Positions 1-9,236 are shown, counted from the first letter of the stretch. The stretch is 64,000 bases of DNA from Salinibacillus xinjiangensis (GCF_009649735.1 NZ_WJNH01000002.1:1-64000); one strand, 5' to 3'. A program made the numbers and translations. The notes: generated from the sequence alone by a model not told the origin.

Positions 1-86
1 TTTTTTGCCAATGATCCATATCCTATGTTGCCATCTAAATACTCGGTGACAAGCTTCATTTTAAATTCTTCACTATATTTTGCCAT
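1..86 (-). mobile_element. IS3-family (IS150-like) transposase OrfA, N-terminal fragment at window edge
   Basis: The reverse strand reads MAKYSEEFKMKLVTEYL then GNIGYGSLAKK up to the window edge. This is the start of the helix-turn-helix OrfA protein of IS3/IS150-type elements, in which OrfA binds the element ends and OrfB carries the DDE catalytic domain. The start ATG is at 86-84, preceded by a G-rich Shine-Dalgarno-like stretch inside the hairpin at 95-133. The rest of the element lies outside the window, so whether the copy is complete cannot be judged. Confidence 0.85.
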
Positions 87-140
87 AAAAAAACACCCCC
101 GAAAGTTAGATTATTACTCTAACTTTCGGGGGTCGGTACC
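87..140. repeat. Left end of the IS3-family element with a 16-bp perfect hairpin
   Basis: Positions 95-110 and 118-133 are perfect reverse complements (16 bp, 7-nt loop). The terminal sequence read on the minus strand, GGTACCGACCCCCGAAAG, resembles IS150-group ends (usually TGTACCGACCCC). I therefore place the element boundary near 139-140. The hairpin contains the GGGGGT that serves OrfA as ribosome-binding site. Confidence 0.75.
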
Positions 141-1578
141 TTATCGTGATAGGCGTTTTTTTACTTCTTTTCGTCAGTATCACCGCTTACAACACATTCA
201 CATTAACATCCAAACAACCAACACCATCACCTACTACTATTTCCATAAATGAAGAGGAAGTCGTGTCTCGATTTTTGAATCTTTAACCTATCAAACGATA
301 TCCTATCAAGATCGTAAAAAATTTAATTTTGATGAGTTTGACCGCTTTTTAGCCTTTTTAGAGGAAAGTTTCCCGATTGTCTACAGTCAACAAGAATTTG
401 AAACTGTCAATGACTATGCGCTAGTTTACAAATGGACAGGGACAGATTCCAACCTGAAGCCAATTGGACTAACCAGTCATTATGATGTAGTTCCCGTATT
501 AGAACGAACGGAATCTGATTGGGAACATGGTCCCTTTAGTGGTACCGTATCCGATGGTGTCATTTGGGGACGTGGAACATTAGATGACAAAATAGGTGTG
601 ATGGGAATTCTTGAAGCTGTTCAACACTTAGTCCAACAAGGCTTTGAACCCAAGAGAGACATGTACTTTATGTTCGGTTTTGATGAAGAAATTGGTGGGG
701 CAGAAGGTGCAAAGGCAATTGTGGACCTGCTCGAACAACGCAACATCACTTTTGAATATGTTCTTGATGTAGGCGGGGCGATTGTCGAGGAAATGGTTCC
801 AGGTGTTAGTCAACCAGTCGGTGTTGTTGGTGTATCTGAAAAAGGATCTGCCACAGCAGAGCTATCTATTGAAGGAAGTGGTGGACACTCCTCACAACCA
901 AATGATCAAACCAATATTGGCCGCATCGCAAGTGCCATTTCCAAGCTAGAGGAGACACAATTTAAGGAGGATTTACAAGGTCCTGGTGAAGACTTGTTTG
1001 AGTTTGTTGCACCTGAAATGAGTTTCGGGATGAAGTATGTATTTGCTAATAAAACGGTTTTTGAACCGATTATTGAAGAAATTCTATTGGATCAACCTGC
1101 TTCTGCAGCTTTAATACGAACAACGATTGCACCTACCATTTTTCAGGCAGGGGAACAATACAATGCCTTACCAGAAAAAGCATCAGCCATTATTAATCTC
1201 CGTGTAATGCCTGGTGATTCTCTTAGAGACATTAAGCAATTCATTGTAAATACGATTGATGATCCTGACATTCAAGTTACAATTACCGGAAGTGAAGCTA
1301 CTAAAGTTTCAGCTTCTGATAGTAACGCATTTCAAAATGTACAGCAAGCCGCACGCAACGTACACCACGACTCTATCATTGCTCCTTATTTAATGTTTGC
1401 CGGTTCAGATGCCAAGCACTATGAACGTATTTCAGAGGACACATATCGTTTCTTACCTGCTCTAATTACATCAGAGGATTTACAAAGAATGCATGGAACA
1501 AATGAACAAATCAGTGTGGAGAATTACGTAAATGCTATAAAGTTTTTCATTGAATTAATTCAAGAATCGAATCATTAA
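141..1578 (+). pseudogene. M20-family metallopeptidase (PM20D1/carboxypeptidase S type), 5' end lost to IS and frameshifted
   Basis: From 278 to 1578 one frame encodes a nearly complete M20 peptidase. The metal-site motifs are visible: TSHYDVVP, GRGTLDDK, FGFDEEIGG, LDVGGA and a C-terminal RMHGTNEQ. The N-terminal part lies in another frame (146-286): a hydrophobic segment VIGVFLLLFVSITAY, then EEEVVSRF, ending at a stop at 284-286. The two frames join around 272-280, consistent with loss of one base. The IS end lies directly upstream, so the native start and ribosome-binding site are gone. An ATG at 598 opens a 326-aa frame but it lacks the first metal-ligand motif. Family members hydrolyse or condense N-acyl amino acids or dipeptides. 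This copy is probably inactive. Confidence 0.8.
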
Positions 1579-1585
1579 ATTCACG

Positions 1586-1616
1586 AAAAACACTGTTTCC
1601 GAAGCAGTGTTTTTTA
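1586..1616 (+). terminator. Rho-independent terminator after the M20 pseudogene
   Basis: Stem AAAAACACTG / CAGTGTTTTT with a 9-nt loop, running directly into a T-rich tract, just after the stop at 1578. Confidence 0.8.
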
Positions 1617-1759
1617 ATTTCCTGTCTTGCTTAGTTCTAATATTTTCTGAATATTAATACTATTTACTAAACCGGTATACAAATATAAGGAATTTAGAGG
1701 AGGTGTATTCAAGTTTAACGATCATAGTAGGCTACTAGTTTTAACGGGGGGGTGAATAG

Positions 1760-2818
1760 ATGTCAGAAAATATGAAGGTGGCCGTCTATTACGGTCCACG
1801 AGATTTACGAGTTGAGAGAATACCCATTCCCGAAATTGGACCTCATGATATATTGCTTAAAGTTAAATATTGTGGCATTTGTGGTTCGGATGTCCATAGC
1901 TACAAAACAGGGCTTTACATAAAAGAAGGCCAAATCATGGGGCATGAATTTTCTGGTGAAGTGGTTAAGGTTGGGGATCATGTAAAAGAGATTGAGGTTG
2001 GTGAGCGAGGTACAGGCTTTTATGCGGGAGTCTGCGGAACTTGTTATTGGTGTAAAAAGGAACAATACATGCTCTGTCCAAAGCTGTTTTCGAATTCTAC
2101 TGGCTACGGTCTACCAGGTGCATTTGCGGAGTACGTCAAAATATCAGATGCTACTTCTGGTGTAAACTACCACCGCATTCCAGACGAAATAGATGATATT
2201 TCAGCTGCAACGATTGAGCCTGTTGCCGTAGCAGCATTAACAGCAGAGCTTTGTGAACCGAAAACAAAGGATCAGGTGGTGGTTATGGGAGCCGGCTTAA
2301 TTGGAAATGCCGTTATGCAGGTTTTTAAGGCCAAGAAAGTAGATAAAGTAATCGTGACAGAAGTATCCGAAAATCGCTTGCGAGCCGCAATCGAATCAGG
2401 TGCAGATACGGTTGTTCATGCGTATAAGGAGAATGTGTTAAAGAGGCTACAGGATTTAGTAGGCGTTGGACCTTATCATTTTCATGAAGGAGCCATGGGC
2501 GATATCGTGGTGGAGGCTTCTGGTGCGCCTTCCGCAGTAGAGCAGTCCTTTGAAATTATTCGCAGTGGAGGAACCATTGCCTTTGTGGGACTTCCAGAGA
2601 GAAAAGCGACAATCGACACAACGAAAATTGTCCATAAAGCTCCAAAAATTATCGGTGCACTGGGGGGAGACTTTTTTCAATCAATCAAATTACTTAAAAC
2701 AGGAAAGGTGAAAACAGCACCACTCGTTTCTCACTTGTTTCCTTTAGAACACGTGAGAGCAGCTTTTGAAACGCAAATGAATCCTCAAAAGGCCATGAAG
2801 GTGATGATTGAATTTTAA
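1760..2818 (+). CDS. Zinc-dependent medium-chain dehydrogenase, likely 2,3-butanediol/acetoin dehydrogenase
   Basis: A 352-aa MDR-family alcohol dehydrogenase. The catalytic-zinc motif CGICGSDVH lies near residue 38 and GHEFSGEVV near 65. The four-cysteine structural-zinc lobe is CGTCYWC...C (about residues 95-110). The NAD-binding glycine motif is VMGAGLIGNA. The start ATG follows a strong GGGGGGTG site. It is first in a run with E1-alpha, E1-beta and E2 genes (26-bp gap to the next start), which suggests it makes acetoin from 2,3-butanediol for cleavage by the downstream complex. The family also contains sorbitol and threonine dehydrogenases, so the substrate rests on context. Confidence 0.8.
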   Translation: MSENMKVAVYYGPRDLRVERIPIPEIGPHDILLKVKYCGICGSDVHSYKTGLYIKEGQIMGHEFSGEVVKVGDHVKEIEVGERGTGFYAGVCGTCYWCKKEQYMLCPKLFSNSTGYGLPGAFAEYVKISDATSGVNYHRIPDEIDDISAATIEPVAVAALTAELCEPKTKDQVVVMGAGLIGNAVMQVFKAKKVDKVIVTEVSENRLRAAIESGADTVVHAYKENVLKRLQDLVGVGPYHFHEGAMGDIVVEASGAPSAVEQSFEIIRSGGTIAFVGLPERKATIDTTKIVHKAPKIIGALGGDFFQSIKLLKTGKVKTAPLVSHLFPLEHVRAAFETQMNPQKAMKVMIEF

Positions 2819-2843
2819 GAGATTTACATTAGGAGGGATTAAA

Positions 2844-3848
2844 TTGGCTGAAGTTTATCAGAAAGATATTCAGTTAGACGACTATAGCAAGGAAGATTTA
2901 GTTACGTTTTATCGCGAAATGGTGAAAATTAGGAAATTTGATGAAAATTTAATTCGGTTGATGCACGAAGGTAAGGTTTCTGGTTTCTATCATTCCGGTA
3001 TTGGGTCGGAAGGTTTATCGGTAGGGTCCATCGTGAAAAACCTGCGTGATGAAGACTATCTTTACTACAACCATCGTGGCTGTAACCAAAAAATTGCTAA
3101 AGGGGTGCCTTTATCTAAGCTATATGGCGATTTCCTTGGAACAGTGGAAGGTACGACTAGGGGATTAGGGGCAGGAATTGTTCATAGTGCAGATACCTCA
3201 AGAGGTGTTTTAGGGCAAGCAGGAACGATTGGCTCTCAATTTAATATCGCAGTTGGAAGCGCTTACTCAGCAAAGCTGCAAAATACAAACAGGGTTACGG
3301 TTGTCTATTTTGGTGATGGGGCTGCATCAAGAGAACCCCTTCACGGCTCACTTAACTGGGCTGGCTTATATAACCTGCCGATCATTTATATTTGTGAAAA
3401 TAATGAATACGCGATTTCGTCTCGTTGGGATGAAACCCACTCGGTTAGAGAACACATTGCAGACTGGGCATGGGGGTATGGAATTTCAAACTGTGTAGTC
3501 GATGGTAATGACGTGTTATTAATGAATGAAGTCACAAAGGAAGCAGTTGATCGTGCAAAAAGAGGGGAGGGCCCTACCTTTATAGAGGCCAAAACCTTCC
3601 GTCACCGTGGACACTTTGAAGGTGATACGTATGATTATGTGGACCAAGAGGAGCTAAAGGACTGGAAGGAAAATCGTGATCCGATTAAAAACTTTAAGAA
3701 TCTATTACTTGAAAACAATATTTGCGTTGAGAATGAGTTTACAAGAGTTGATGAAGAGGTAGATCAAGAGATTCTCGAAGCGATTGCGAAAGCAGAGTCT
3801 TCACCAATGCCAGATGAGAAGAGAATTTATGAAGGATTATTTGCTTAA
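2844..3848 (+). CDS. acoA: Thiamine-diphosphate dehydrogenase E1 component, alpha subunit (acetoin dehydrogenase-like)
   Basis: A 334-aa E1-alpha protein. The ThDP/Mg motif begins GDGAASRE near residue 157 and ends in CENNEYAIS. The phosphorylation-loop region FRHRGHFEGD is also present. I start at TTG 2844 because AGGAGGG lies 7 nt upstream; the frame stays open back to 2808 but that start would overlap the previous gene. With the next gene it forms the E1 heterotetramer that decarboxylates the 2-oxo substrate (acetoin in Aco complexes) and acetylates the E2 lipoyl group. Acetoin rather than branched-chain oxoacid specificity is inferred from the upstream dehydrogenase. Confidence 0.85.
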   Translation: MAEVYQKDIQLDDYSKEDLVTFYREMVKIRKFDENLIRLMHEGKVSGFYHSGIGSEGLSVGSIVKNLRDEDYLYYNHRGCNQKIAKGVPLSKLYGDFLGTVEGTTRGLGAGIVHSADTSRGVLGQAGTIGSQFNIAVGSAYSAKLQNTNRVTVVYFGDGAASREPLHGSLNWAGLYNLPIIYICENNEYAISSRWDETHSVREHIADWAWGYGISNCVVDGNDVLLMNEVTKEAVDRAKRGEGPTFIEAKTFRHRGHFEGDTYDYVDQEELKDWKENRDPIKNFKNLLLENNICVENEFTRVDEEVDQEILEAIAKAESSPMPDEKRIYEGLFA

Positions 3849-3862
3849 AGGGGGGACCATTT

Positions 3863-4846
3863 ATGAGAAAAATTACGATGAGAGAGGCTATTATCGAAGG
3901 GCTACACGAGGAAATGGAGCGTGATGATCAAAAGGTTCTGTTTGGGGAGGATGTAGGAAAATTCGGTGGTATTAACGCCATTACAAGAGGTTTATATGAA
4001 AGATTCGGTGGTGAAAGGGTCTTTGATACGCCAATCGCAGAATCCACAATTGTGGGTGCAGCGTTAGGAATGGCTATAACTGGACTACGGCCGATTCCTG
4101 AGCTCCAGTTTGGCGATTTTGTCGGTATTGCTTTTGATGAAGTTTTCAATAAATTGGGTAAGTGGAGATATATGCATGGGGGGACTATGGAGGTGCCTGT
4201 CACTTTACGAGCACCAATCGGCATGGCAGGGGGAGCTGGCCCTGAACATTCCCAAAGCCCACAAGCTCTATTCATGCATGCCCCTGGTGTTCATATCGCC
4301 ATACCTTCTACACCATATGATGCAAAAGGACTTCTAAAGACTGCAATTCGCGATAACAACGCGGTACTCTTCTTTGAGCATAAACTCTTATATGATACGA
4401 AAGGAGAGGTTCCTGAAGCTGAAGATGAATACTTAATTCCTTTAGGGCAAGCGGATGTAAAGCGAGAGGGTTCGGATGTCACGATTATTGCTACTGCCTT
4501 GCAGGTACAAACCTCACTACAGGCTGCAGAGAAGTTAGCTAATGAGGGGATTGATGTGGAAGTCATTGACCCACGTACACTTGCTCCTTTAGATAAAGAA
4601 ACCCTACTGTCTTCAGTTCAAAAAACAGGTCGAGTATTAATCGTCCATGAAGAATCCAAAACAGGTGGTTCAGGTGCCGAAATAGCAGCACAAATTTCAG
4701 AGGAAGCCTTATTTGACTTGGAAGCACCCGTTAAGCGGATTGGAAGTCCAGACGTGCCAATTGCACAAAGTCTACATTTAGAACCATATTATCGTCCTAG
4801 TGAAAAGCAAATCACTGATGCCGTTCATGAATTACTAGAATACTAA
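3863..4846 (+). CDS. acoB: Thiamine-diphosphate dehydrogenase E1 component, beta subunit
   Basis: A 327-aa E1-beta (transketolase-like pyrimidine-binding) subunit. It begins MRKITMREAIIEGLHEEM and carries LFGEDVG, DTPIAESTIVGAALG and RAPIGMAGGAGPEHSQS. The C-terminal transketolase domain has LIVHEESKTGGSGAEIA. It follows the alpha gene after 14 bp with a GGGGGGA site, so the two are translated together. Residue content and length match acetoin dehydrogenase beta subunits. The branched-chain and pyruvate dehydrogenase paralogues are close relatives. Confidence 0.88.
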   Translation: MRKITMREAIIEGLHEEMERDDQKVLFGEDVGKFGGINAITRGLYERFGGERVFDTPIAESTIVGAALGMAITGLRPIPELQFGDFVGIAFDEVFNKLGKWRYMHGGTMEVPVTLRAPIGMAGGAGPEHSQSPQALFMHAPGVHIAIPSTPYDAKGLLKTAIRDNNAVLFFEHKLLYDTKGEVPEAEDEYLIPLGQADVKREGSDVTIIATALQVQTSLQAAEKLANEGIDVEVIDPRTLAPLDKETLLSSVQKTGRVLIVHEESKTGGSGAEIAAQISEEALFDLEAPVKRIGSPDVPIAQSLHLEPYYRPSEKQITDAVHELLEY

Positions 4847-4884
4847 TGTTAATCATAGAAGATTTGATGTGAGGAGGGATAACG

Positions 4885-6042
4885 TTGCACGAAGTATTTA
4901 TGCCACGATTAGGCGTAACGATGCAAGAGGGGGCCGTTAGCTCCTGGTTAATGGAAGAAGGACAGTACGTAGAAAAAGGTGATTACCTCTTTGAAATGGA
5001 AACAGAAAAGTCCAACGTAGAAATTGAGGCTCAATCTTCTGGAGTCTTACGGAAAATCCTCGTTGAAGAAGGTGAAGAGGTCCCGGTTAATACGGTTTTA
5101 GCCATTTTAGCTGAGGAAGACGAAGATATCACTACCTATTTGGAACAGCGAACATCAACTAACAAGGAGGAATCTCCTGAGGAACCTGAAACGGCCAAAG
5201 CTTCAGTAGCAGTTAAAGAGGAACCTAGCCCACAACGAAAAGCAAGAGTAGCTCCTAAAGCTAGAAGACTAGCAAAACAGCTAGGAGTCGACCTCGAGAT
5301 GGTAACGGGCACAGGTAAAAAAGGTCTAATTACGGTACAAGATGTAGAGAAAGCGAAAGCAAGCACACTAAACATTAAGGAAAGTATTCCTTTAAATCAT
5401 GTCCAAAAAGCGATGTCTGCCAATATGCTAGATAGCTGGAGAGGGATTCCGCAGTTTACCCAAGTGGTCAGTGTAAACGCAGAGAATCTGTTATCTATAA
5501 AAAGAGAATTACATGAGGTAACGATAAATGACATTATTGTGAAAGCTGTTGCAAATGTAGCGGAGAATCATTTGATTATTAACAGTAGCTTACAAGAACA
5601 AACCATACAAATTTATGAAGATATCAATGTTTCTGTAGCGGTCAGTAGCGAGCATGGACTGGTGGTTCCTGTCGTCAAGCAAGCCCAACAAAAATCGGTT
5701 CGAGACATATCGGGTGAAATCAAGAGTCTTTCCGAAAAGGCTCATCAAAACAAGCTTTCACCAGCGGATTATGCAGATGGTACCATTACCGTGTCCAATT
5801 TAGGTAGTTTAGGAATTGAATCCGGAACACCTATCATTAATAAACCTCAGTCCACGATTATTTTCGTTGGAAGTATTGAACGTGTACCAGCTGTAAATAA
5901 ATATAACCAAATCGAAGTAGCGCCAATGATGAAGCTTTCTATCGCTTATGATCATCGTTTTATCGATGGCGTTACCGCAGCCAACTTTACTAATGGATTA
6001 AAGACAGCCTTAGAAGAATTATCCATTCATGAAATAGATTAA
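4885..6042 (+). CDS. acoC: Dihydrolipoamide acyltransferase (E2) component
   Basis: A 385-aa E2 protein started by TTG 4885 after GAGGAGGG. Domain order is: lipoyl domain (residues 1-78, lipoylated Lys in MET-EKSNVEIEA), a Glu/Pro/Ala-rich linker, a peripheral-subunit-binding domain (KARVAPKARRLAKQLGVD, about 120-160), then the catalytic acyltransferase domain ending with SIAYDHRFIDG (His and Asp of the active site). It forms the complex core and passes the acetyl group to CoA. No dihydrolipoamide dehydrogenase follows, so E3 must come from elsewhere in the genome. Confidence 0.88.
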   Translation: MHEVFMPRLGVTMQEGAVSSWLMEEGQYVEKGDYLFEMETEKSNVEIEAQSSGVLRKILVEEGEEVPVNTVLAILAEEDEDITTYLEQRTSTNKEESPEEPETAKASVAVKEEPSPQRKARVAPKARRLAKQLGVDLEMVTGTGKKGLITVQDVEKAKASTLNIKESIPLNHVQKAMSANMLDSWRGIPQFTQVVSVNAENLLSIKRELHEVTINDIIVKAVANVAENHLIINSSLQEQTIQIYEDINVSVAVSSEHGLVVPVVKQAQQKSVRDISGEIKSLSEKAHQNKLSPADYADGTITVSNLGSLGIESGTPIINKPQSTIIFVGSIERVPAVNKYNQIEVAPMMKLSIAYDHRFIDGVTAANFTNGLKTALEELSIHEID

Positions 6043-6047
6043 ATTAG

Positions 6048-6082
6048 GCAAACCAATCCATAATGGGGTTGGTTAGCTTTTT
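6048..6082 (+). terminator. Rho-independent terminator closing the aco-like cluster
   Basis: An imperfect stem of CAAACCAATCC and GGGGTTGGTTAG is followed by a T-rich tract, starting 6 nt after the E2 stop codon. Confidence 0.65.
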
Positions 6083-6182
6083 GTCTTCATTGACAGATAA
6101 GGTAATTACTATTAGAATAGAATTAGAAACTAAAAGTAATATTATAGTTTTTTCATTTTACAGCTACCAAAGGGGTTATATA

Positions 6183-6749
6183 GTGAAAGAGAGAATTTTA
6201 AAAGCAGTCGTAGAAGAAATACAAGAAAGTGGCATGCGATTTACTGTTGATGATATTACACACCGTATGGGAATTAGTAAAAAAACCATTTATGAGCATT
6301 TTGCCTCAAAGGAAGAAATTATTAAAACGATTGTAGAGCGGATGTTGGAAGAATCAGATCAAAAAACAAATCAAATTTTTACTGACCAGTCTTTATCGTT
6401 TGTAGAAAAGATAAAAAATTTAATGCTGGTTTTACCTGAATACTACCAAATTTATGATCGGCCTGTATTAGATGGAATGAAACGGTATTATCCAAACTTG
6501 TGGCAAAAAATCAATGATTCATTACAAGAGGATTGGAATGATCTTGAACAGCTTATCGAAGAAGGGATTCAAAAAGGAGAGATTGTAAGTCATTATTCTA
6601 TGATTATCATTATGAAGGTATTAAAGGAAACATTTAATACGACCTTTGATCAAAGCTTTTTCTATAAAAATAACATAACGGTTAGGGAGGCACTATCCCA
6701 AATTGTTGATTTATTACTATATGGAATGATTCCAGAGAATAAAAGGTAA
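6183..6749 (+). CDS. TetR/AcrR-family transcriptional regulator
   Basis: A 188-aa protein with an N-terminal TetR helix-turn-helix (MRFTVDDITHRMGISKKTIY, about residues 18-37) and an all-alpha ligand domain. The start is GTG 6183, which has AAAGGGG upstream; the open frame extends back to 6063 across the aco terminator without a credible start. It sits directly upstream of an SMR exporter, a common repressor/pump arrangement. Palindromes in the interval at 6779-6833 may be its operators. It could instead act on the upstream dehydrogenase cluster. Confidence 0.85.
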   Translation: MKERILKAVVEEIQESGMRFTVDDITHRMGISKKTIYEHFASKEEIIKTIVERMLEESDQKTNQIFTDQSLSFVEKIKNLMLVLPEYYQIYDRPVLDGMKRYYPNLWQKINDSLQEDWNDLEQLIEEGIQKGEIVSHYSMIIIMKVLKETFNTTFDQSFFYKNNITVREALSQIVDLLLYGMIPENKR

Positions 6750-6778
6750 ATCCCTTTTTATTCTTTTCTTTTCCCCAA

Positions 6779-6833
6779 AATAAACTATATAAACATTTTT
6801 AGTTTATTCATTTTATCTATTTAAACTGTTTAA
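6779..6833. promoter_or_regulatory. Two palindromes ahead of the SMR gene, possible TetR operators
   Basis: AATAAACT (6779-6786) is mirrored by AGTTTATT (6801-6808). A second, 13-bp palindrome TTAAACTGTTTAA lies at 6821-6833, just before the AAGAGGAGGGG ribosome-binding site. Both share the AAACT half-site. Operator function is inferred from the TetR gene 30 bp upstream. Confidence 0.4.
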
Positions 6834-6844
6834 GAGGAGGGGTT

Positions 6845-7168
6845 ATGATGGCATATGTAATCTTAGCTATTGCAATTGCAAGTGAAGTATTGGGAAGTTC
6901 GATGTTAAAACTATCAGGAGGATTCTCAAAGCTTTTACCATCAGTACTTGCCCTGGTTAGTTATGGAGCTTCCTTTTACTTTTTGTCACAGGCTTTAAAG
7001 CTATTGCCACTAAGTGTTGCCTATGCCATATGGGCTGGGGTTGGCACGGCACTAACGGCACTGATTGGGGTACTCATCTGGAAGGATTCGTTTTCAATCC
7101 AAACGTTATTAGGTTTAACTGCGATAATTTGTGGAGTAGCGGTATTAAATATGCCAAAGTGGACATAA
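6845..7168 (+). CDS. Small multidrug resistance (SMR/EmrE-like) transporter
   Basis: A 107-aa membrane protein with four hydrophobic helices. The first carries the membrane-embedded Glu of the SMR family (AIAIASEVLGSSMLKLS, Glu at about residue 14). Later signatures are LSVAYAIWAGVGTA and GVAVLNM. SMR proteins are dimeric proton antiporters that export quaternary ammonium compounds, guanidinium or polyamines. Two consecutive ATG codons could start it (6845 or 6848). Only one SMR gene is present, so a homodimer is expected. Confidence 0.88.
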   Translation: MMAYVILAIAIASEVLGSSMLKLSGGFSKLLPSVLALVSYGASFYFLSQALKLLPLSVAYAIWAGVGTALTALIGVLIWKDSFSIQTLLGLTAIICGVAVLNMPKWT

Positions 7169-7217
7169 TCTTATCCAACTCAGCATCATTGGATTGGATT
7201 TTTCTTCGCAACTGTAA

Positions 7218-7246
7218 TTGACAGGTCATTGAATATATGGTATTTA
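7218..7246 (+). promoter_or_regulatory. SigA-type promoter of htpG
   Basis: TTGACA at 7218-7223, a 17-nt spacer, then TATTTA at 7241-7246. Transcription would begin near 7253, just before the CIRCE-like operator. Confidence 0.7.
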
Positions 7247-7259
7247 ATGAATGGTAGGA

Positions 7260-7286
7260 TTAGCACTCTATAACAGACAGTGCTAA
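7260..7286. promoter_or_regulatory. CIRCE-like HrcA operator
   Basis: TTAGCACTC, nine bases, then CAGTGCTAA. This matches the CIRCE consensus TTAGCACTC-N9-GAGTGCTAA at 17 of 18 arm positions. It lies between the promoter and the htpG ribosome-binding site, the usual place for HrcA repression. Confidence 0.85.
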
Positions 7287-7313
7287 TTTAGATATTAGAA
7301 AGGAGAGGTAGAC

Positions 7314-9197
7314 ATGGAGAAAAAGCAGTTTCAGGCTGAATCAAAAAGATTATTAGAAATGATGATTAACTCCATTTACTCTAATAAAGAGGTCTTTTTA
7401 CGGGAGTTAATTTCCAACAGTAGTGATGCCATTGACAAAATTTATTACAAGACATTAACCGATGATAATCTAACCTTTGACCAGGACAACTATTACATAA
7501 AAGTGGGTGCCGACAAGGAAAACCGCACCTTAACCATTAAAGACACAGGCATAGGTATGACGAAGGAAGAATTAGAAAACAACCTTGGAATCATCGCTAA
7601 AAGTGGAACGCTTGCCTTTAAGAAGGAAACTGAAATTAAAGATGGACATGATATCATTGGACAATTTGGCGTTGGTTTCTATGCAGCGTTTATGGTCGCT
7701 GATGTCGTTACTGTGATTAGTAAAGCGTTAGACAGTGATCAAGCCTTCAAATGGCAATCAGAGGGTACAGAAGGATATACTATTGAGCCTCATGAAAAAG
7801 CGGATGTCGGTACAGAAATCACTTTAAAGATTAAAGAAAATACTGAGGATGAGTCTTATGATGAATTCCTTGAAGAATATCGGTTGAAAGAAATTATTAA
7901 GAAATACTCTGATTTTATCCGTTACCCAATTAAAATGGATATTACCGAAAAACGACCAAAAGATGATAACGAGGAGGAGCTCGTTGATCATACGGAAGAG
8001 CAAACGATTAATAGCATGGTGCCAATTTGGCGTAAAAATAAAACCGAATTAACTGATGAGGACTATGAAAACTTTTACACCGAAAAGCGTTACGGGTTCG
8101 ACAAGCCCTTGCAGCATATGCACATTCAAGTAGATGGTACCATCCGCTTCCATGCACTGTTGTTCATACCTGAAAATATTCCATTTGACTATTATTCTAA
8201 GGAATATGAAAAAGGACTAGAGCTATACTCAAACGGCGTTTTAATCATGGATAAATGCGCTGATCTACTTCCAGATTACTTTAGTTTCGTAAAAGGGCTA
8301 GTAGATTCTGAGGATCTATCCTTAAACATCTCACGGGAGATGCTTCAACAGGATCGTCAGCTGAAGCTTATTTCCAAAAACATTAGCAAAAAAATTAAAA
8401 ACGAACTGAAAAAGCTTCTTAAAAATGATCGTGAAAAGTACGAGAAATTCTTTGATGCCTTTGGTAGACAGTTGAAGTTTGGCGTATACAATGATTTTGG
8501 AGCGAACAAGGACATGCTACAGGACTTGTTATTATTCTACTCCTCCAAGGAAGAGAAAAACGTCACGTTAGACGAGTATGTTTCAAACATGCCAGAGGAC
8601 CAAAAATATATTTACTATGCAACCGGCGAATCCATCGATCGAATCGAAAAGCTCCCACAAACAGAATTAGTTAAAGATAAAGGCTATGAAATCCTATACT
8701 TTACTGACGAAGTTGATGAATTTGCTATCAAAATGATGCGTACCTACAGTGAAAAAGAATTTAAATCTGTATCAAGCGGGGACTTAGGCATTGAATCTGA
8801 TGATGATAAAAAGGAAACAGAATCAGAGGAAATAGAAAATAAGGAACTATTGGATAAAATGAAAGAAATCCTTGCAGGTAAGGTCAAGGATGTAAAAGTA
8901 TCTAACCGTCTCAAAAGCCATCCTGTTTGCCTATCTGCGGACGGTGAGGTATCCATTGAGATGGAAAAGGTATTAAATCAAATGCCAGATAATCAAAATA
9001 TCAAAGCGGACAAGATTTTAGAAGTTAATACAAATCACGATGTATTTAAGTCCTTACAATCTACTTTTGACAGTAACAACGAGGAACAACTGAAATTGTA
9101 TACGAACCTATTATACAATCAGGCACTATTGATTGAAGGATTACCAATCCAAGATCCAGTCGAGTTTACAAACGACATTTGCAAGGTTATGGCTTAA
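7314..9197 (+). CDS. htpG: Molecular chaperone HtpG (Hsp90)
   Basis: A 627-aa Hsp90. The N-terminal GHKL ATPase domain has [19 protein letters not shown] and [11 protein letters not shown] (residues about 28-125). The middle domain includes [12 protein letters not shown], followed by the C-terminal dimerisation domain. Length matches bacterial HtpG. The start ATG follows AAAGGAGAGG. HtpG is a cytosolic ATP-driven chaperone. The CIRCE-like element upstream points to HrcA control, unlike B. subtilis htpG, which is HrcA-independent. Confidence 0.96.
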   Translation: MEKKQFQAESKRLLEMMINSIYSNKEVFLRELISNSSDAIDKIYYKTLTDDNLTFDQDNYYIKVGADKENRTLTIKDTGIGMTKEELENNLGIIAKSGTLAFKKETEIKDGHDIIGQFGVGFYAAFMVADVVTVISKALDSDQAFKWQSEGTEGYTIEPHEKADVGTEITLKIKENTEDESYDEFLEEYRLKEIIKKYSDFIRYPIKMDITEKRPKDDNEEELVDHTEEQTINSMVPIWRKNKTELTDEDYENFYTEKRYGFDKPLQHMHIQVDGTIRFHALLFIPENIPFDYYSKEYEKGLELYSNGVLIMDKCADLLPDYFSFVKGLVDSEDLSLNISREMLQQDRQLKLISKNISKKIKNELKKLLKNDREKYEKFFDAFGRQLKFGVYNDFGANKDMLQDLLLFYSSKEEKNVTLDEYVSNMPEDQKYIYYATGESIDRIEKLPQTELVKDKGYEILYFTDEVDEFAIKMMRTYSEKEFKSVSSGDLGIESDDDKKETESEEIENKELLDKMKEILAGKVKDVKVSNRLKSHPVCLSADGEVSIEMEKVLNQMPDNQNIKADKILEVNTNHDVFKSLQSTFDSNNEEQLKLYTNLLYNQALLIEGLPIQDPVEFTNDICKVMA

Positions 9198-9204
9198 CAA
9201 ATAA

Positions 9205-9236
9205 GCAACAGCTCATTCTTTGGGCTGTTGTTTTCG
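9205..9236 (+). terminator. Terminator after htpG
   Basis: CAACAGC (9206-9212) pairs with GCTGTTG (9224-9230), followed by TTTTCGTTTT. Confidence 0.75.

Noticed and set aside
25-252. 75-aa frame at the window start
   Set aside because: It crosses the IS end and the M20 N-terminus in the wrong frame and has no coding character.
3928-4275. 115-aa minus-strand frame inside the E1-beta gene
   Set aside because: Antisense shadow of a well-supported conserved gene; the same applies to other short frames inside citB, parC, parE and htpG.
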